In this document: positions 6,056 to 7,033 of the stretch, one piece after another
How positions within the stretch are numbered: the stretch's first letter is position 1
Layout: every line of letters begins with the position of its first letter
DNA from: an uncultured Slackia sp.
GTDB taxonomy: Bacteria; Actinomycetota; Coriobacteriia; Coriobacteriales; Eggerthellaceae
Reading direction: 5' to 3'
NCBI GenBank assembly: GCA_900553655.1
Contig: USEQ01000064.1
Span: forward strand, 1 to 7,033
Length of the DNA: 7,033 nucleotides
Position numbers and translations under genes: made by a program
Notes under the pieces: generated by a model
Seen by the model: the letters and a program-made list of their open reading frames with translations, nothing else
What the model was told of the DNA's origin: nothing
Database searches by the model: none

Positions 6056-7033
6056 GTGGTTAGCGTACGGACGCTTCGGCTGATGCTGTAACCATAGAAT
6101 GTTACAAAAAGAGTAGGATAGGTGGGGTGAAGAGGTACGGCTAGGCAAACGCCGGACAGGGGGCAATGGATGGAAGGCGTCGATTTTTCTCGGCTTGATG
6201 TCGCTCTGGCGATATACGATGCGAACGACGACCCTCGCGAGGCCGACCTTTTATGCGGCGTTGCGTTGCAGAAGGACGATCTTGAAGCATTTTTGCAAGA
6301 CCTGTGCGATCTCGTCGAGCGCAAATACGGAGGCATGCGGTTTTCGCGGCTTCTTGACGAGGACCAGGGCGACGAAGCCATGAAGTCTGCATGCATTCGG
6401 TGGAGGTCGGATTTCTTGGCCAGCGTTATCGAGGAGGCCGAACGCTGTCTTGCCGAGGAGGATCGGCGCGAAGGATGCTGAGGCGTTCCTGCTCGCGAAG
6501 CATATCTTCGAATCCTCTTAACGCCGCAAAAGGCATGAATTGACGCGCGCGGTCGGGATGCCATACGGCGCGGTGGGCGTGGGGTGCCGGATTGCCTGCC
6601 GGCATGAGCTCTTTTTCGGGAACGGGGTTTCTCGACGCGGCATGCATGATGTCCTCCAATTTGGTTGTTGCGGTCTCTCGCGGTTGCCTTCTCTTTGAGG
6701 CTCATACCTTTGAGCAGGGAGTTTTTTCCGAACTTTTCTTTCACGGCAATGGCGGCCTCTTGGATGCTCCTTTCTTTTCTCCTGGATTCGGTTTCGTCGA
6801 AAAGAGCGGCTTGGCAGCCCTCTGCATCTATTTCCGAAAACCCTATGCTTATACGTCTGATAGGACGGGATCTGTCGACCTCCCTGCTGAAGAGGCGGTC
6901 GAATTCGGCGGTTATGAACAGCGAGGAGTTTGTGGGGGCGCTAAGCGTCATAGAACATCCGTCATGGGGAGGTTCTTCGGGGCGTTCGCGAGCAGACGGA
7001 GCGGGCCTGTCGCCTCGTGGCTGAATGCTGTTG
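6052..7033 (-). CDS. C-terminal part of a Y-family DNA polymerase (UvrX/ImpB type); normal stop missing
   Basis: The gene enters from the right edge (first whole codon at 7032), so the catalytic palm and fingers are outside. The visible part belongs to the little-finger region and tail of error-prone translesion polymerases: CSMTLSAPTNSS, PIRRISIGFSE, CQAALFDE, AVKEKFGKNSLLKGMSLKEK and the terminal ATARDRNNQIGGHHA. Homology stops at the alanine codon 6645-6643, where relatives end. Here the next codon is TGC (6642-6640), not a stop, and the frame remains open to a stop at 6054-6052. The extra ~196 residues are Arg/Ser/Pro-rich and run through the yolD-like gene in another frame and antisense to the acidic gene. 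They look noncoding. So the evolved gene probably ended near 6643, and the literal frame ends at 6052. A one-base difference (C to T at plus position 6640) would give TGA. The family is confident; integrity is doubtful. Confidence 0.7.
   Translation of the reverse strand, partial: NSIQPRGDRPAPSARERPEEPPHDGCSMTLSAPTNSSLFITAEFDRLFSREVDRSRPIRRISIGFSEIDAEGCQAALFDETESRRKERSIQEAAIAVKEKFGKNSLLKGMSLKEKATARDRNNQIGGHHACRVEKPRSRKRAHAGRQSGTPRPPRRMASRPRASIHAFCGVKRIRRYASRAGTPQHPSRRSSSARQRSASSITLAKKSDLHRMHADFMASSPWSSSRSRENRMPPYLRSTRSHRSCKNASRSSFCNATPHKRSASRGSSFASYIARATSSREKSTPSIHCPLSGVCLAVPLHPTYPTLFVTFYGYSISRSVRTLTT
6087..6106. promoter_or_regulatory. Candidate operator: perfect inverted repeat TGTAAC-N8-GTTACA
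   Basis: TGTAAC 6087-6092 and GTTACA 6101-6106 are exact reverse complements separated by 8 bases. The dyad spans 20 bp, giving half-site centres about 14 bp apart. It lies between the divergent XRE regulator and the acidic-protein gene. The spacer contains TAGAAT (6095-6100), a five-of-six -10 match toward the plus-strand gene, so a bound dimer would cover that promoter. Assignment to this regulator is inference from position. Confidence 0.5.
6158..6163 (+). promoter_or_regulatory. Ribosome binding site for the acidic-protein gene
   Basis: AGGGGG lies 6 bases before ATG 6170. It supports translation of this small gene, which otherwise has no recognised homologue to back it. Confidence 0.6.
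6170..6481 (+). CDS. Small, very acidic protein of unknown function
   Basis: I do not recognise this 103-residue protein. It contains 27 Asp/Glu against 13 Lys/Arg (net about -14), five cysteines, no signal peptide and no membrane helix. The spacing of hydrophobic residues suggests mostly helix, for example DDLEAFLQDLCDLVERKYGG (36-55) and FLASVIEEAERCLAEED (82-98). Evidence that it is real: an AGGGGG site six bases before the start, codon use like its neighbours, and a sensible divergent position next to the XRE regulator with a shared operator-like repeat. Its last 56 bases overlap, tail to tail, the end of the yolD-like gene on the other strand. The readthrough frame of the polymerase gene also runs antisense through it; that frame has Arg/Ser-rich noncoding character here. 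A role tied to the regulator is inferred from position only. Confidence 0.6.
   Translation: MEGVDFSRLDVALAIYDANDDPREADLLCGVALQKDDLEAFLQDLCDLVERKYGGMRFSRLLDEDQGDEAMKSACIRWRSDFLASVIEEAERCLAEEDRREGC
6426..6647 (-). CDS. Short YolD-like protein, apparently lacking its C-terminal half
   Basis: The 73-residue product contains HPDRARQFMPFAALRGFEDM (34-53), the signature of the N-terminal part of YolD-like proteins. YolD-like genes often sit beside Y-family polymerases of the UvrX type, as here. Usual members have about 100-110 residues and continue with an acidic helix and a small beta domain; this one goes directly into SILRADPPRQDSVRPPR and stops at TAA. The other minus-strand frames downstream show no remaining YolD sequence, so a simple single frameshift does not explain the loss. 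ATG 6647 is chosen over the in-frame TTG 6659 because GGAGG (6657-6653) lies 5 bases before it. The start overlaps the end of the polymerase homology in the usual translationally coupled way. The family is fairly clear; whether this short form works is unknown. Confidence 0.65.
   Translation of the reverse strand: MHAASRNPVPEKELMPAGNPAPHAHRAVWHPDRARQFMPFAALRGFEDMLREQERLSILRADPPRQDSVRPPR
6653..6657 (-). promoter_or_regulatory. Ribosome binding site of the yolD-like gene inside the polymerase gene
   Basis: GGAGG on the minus strand, 5 bases before ATG 6647, encodes part of the Ile-Gly-Gly-His end of the polymerase. The overlap implies coupled translation of the two proteins. Confidence 0.6.

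Noticed and set aside
5672..6091. A plus-strand open frame of 139 codons
   Set aside because: It is antisense to the clear XRE helix-turn-helix gene.
6665..7024. A plus-strand open frame of 119 codons at the right edge
   Set aside because: It is the antisense of the polymerase C-terminus, whose conserved motifs are on the minus strand.

Overview
The window looks like chromosomal DNA of a moderately GC-rich bacterium, most likely an actinobacterium of the Coriobacteriia (Eggerthellaceae-like). This placement is inferred from the codon and base composition, the repeated zinc-ribbon membrane and YARHG architectures, and a PurC of the short 'DEIxxGNMR' type. It is a family-level impression, not a database result.

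Left part (1-2396, plus strand). The tail of a macrodomain/TIGR02452-like gene enters from the left. A short intergenic region follows, with a good -10 element and two back-to-back inverted repeats. Next come a zinc-ribbon multi-pass membrane protein (DUF4013-like) and, 24 nt later, a secreted Zn-dependent N-acetylmuramoyl-L-alanine amidase. The last two probably form an envelope-related operon.

Centre (2523-4791, plus strand). A second zinc-ribbon protein has one membrane helix and an extracytoplasmic region ending in a YARHG domain. Only 7 nt later comes a BglII/BstYI-like type II restriction endonuclease with its own C-terminal cysteine-rich zinc ribbon and no methyltransferase gene in view. 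Three of the four complete plus-strand genes between 393 and 4791 thus carry a zinc ribbon.

Right part (minus strand except one gene). purC (SAICAR synthase) converges on the nuclease gene, with a strong hairpin terminator between them. Upstream lies a small XRE-type regulator, divergent from a small very acidic protein of unknown function. They share a 114-bp region holding a perfect TGTAAC-N8-GTTACA inverted repeat, a good operator candidate. At the right edge is the end of a UvrX/YolD-type translesion module on the minus strand: the C-terminal part of a Y-family DNA polymerase, overlapping a short yolD-like gene. The polymerase has no stop codon where its homology ends; its frame stays open for nearly 600 nt through yolD and the acidic gene. 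The YolD-like protein lacks the usual C-terminal half. This module looks partly decayed or rearranged (or carries a sequencing error) and is the most unusual part of the window.

No tRNA, rRNA, CRISPR array or insertion sequence was seen. There is no gene-free stretch longer than 300 bases.
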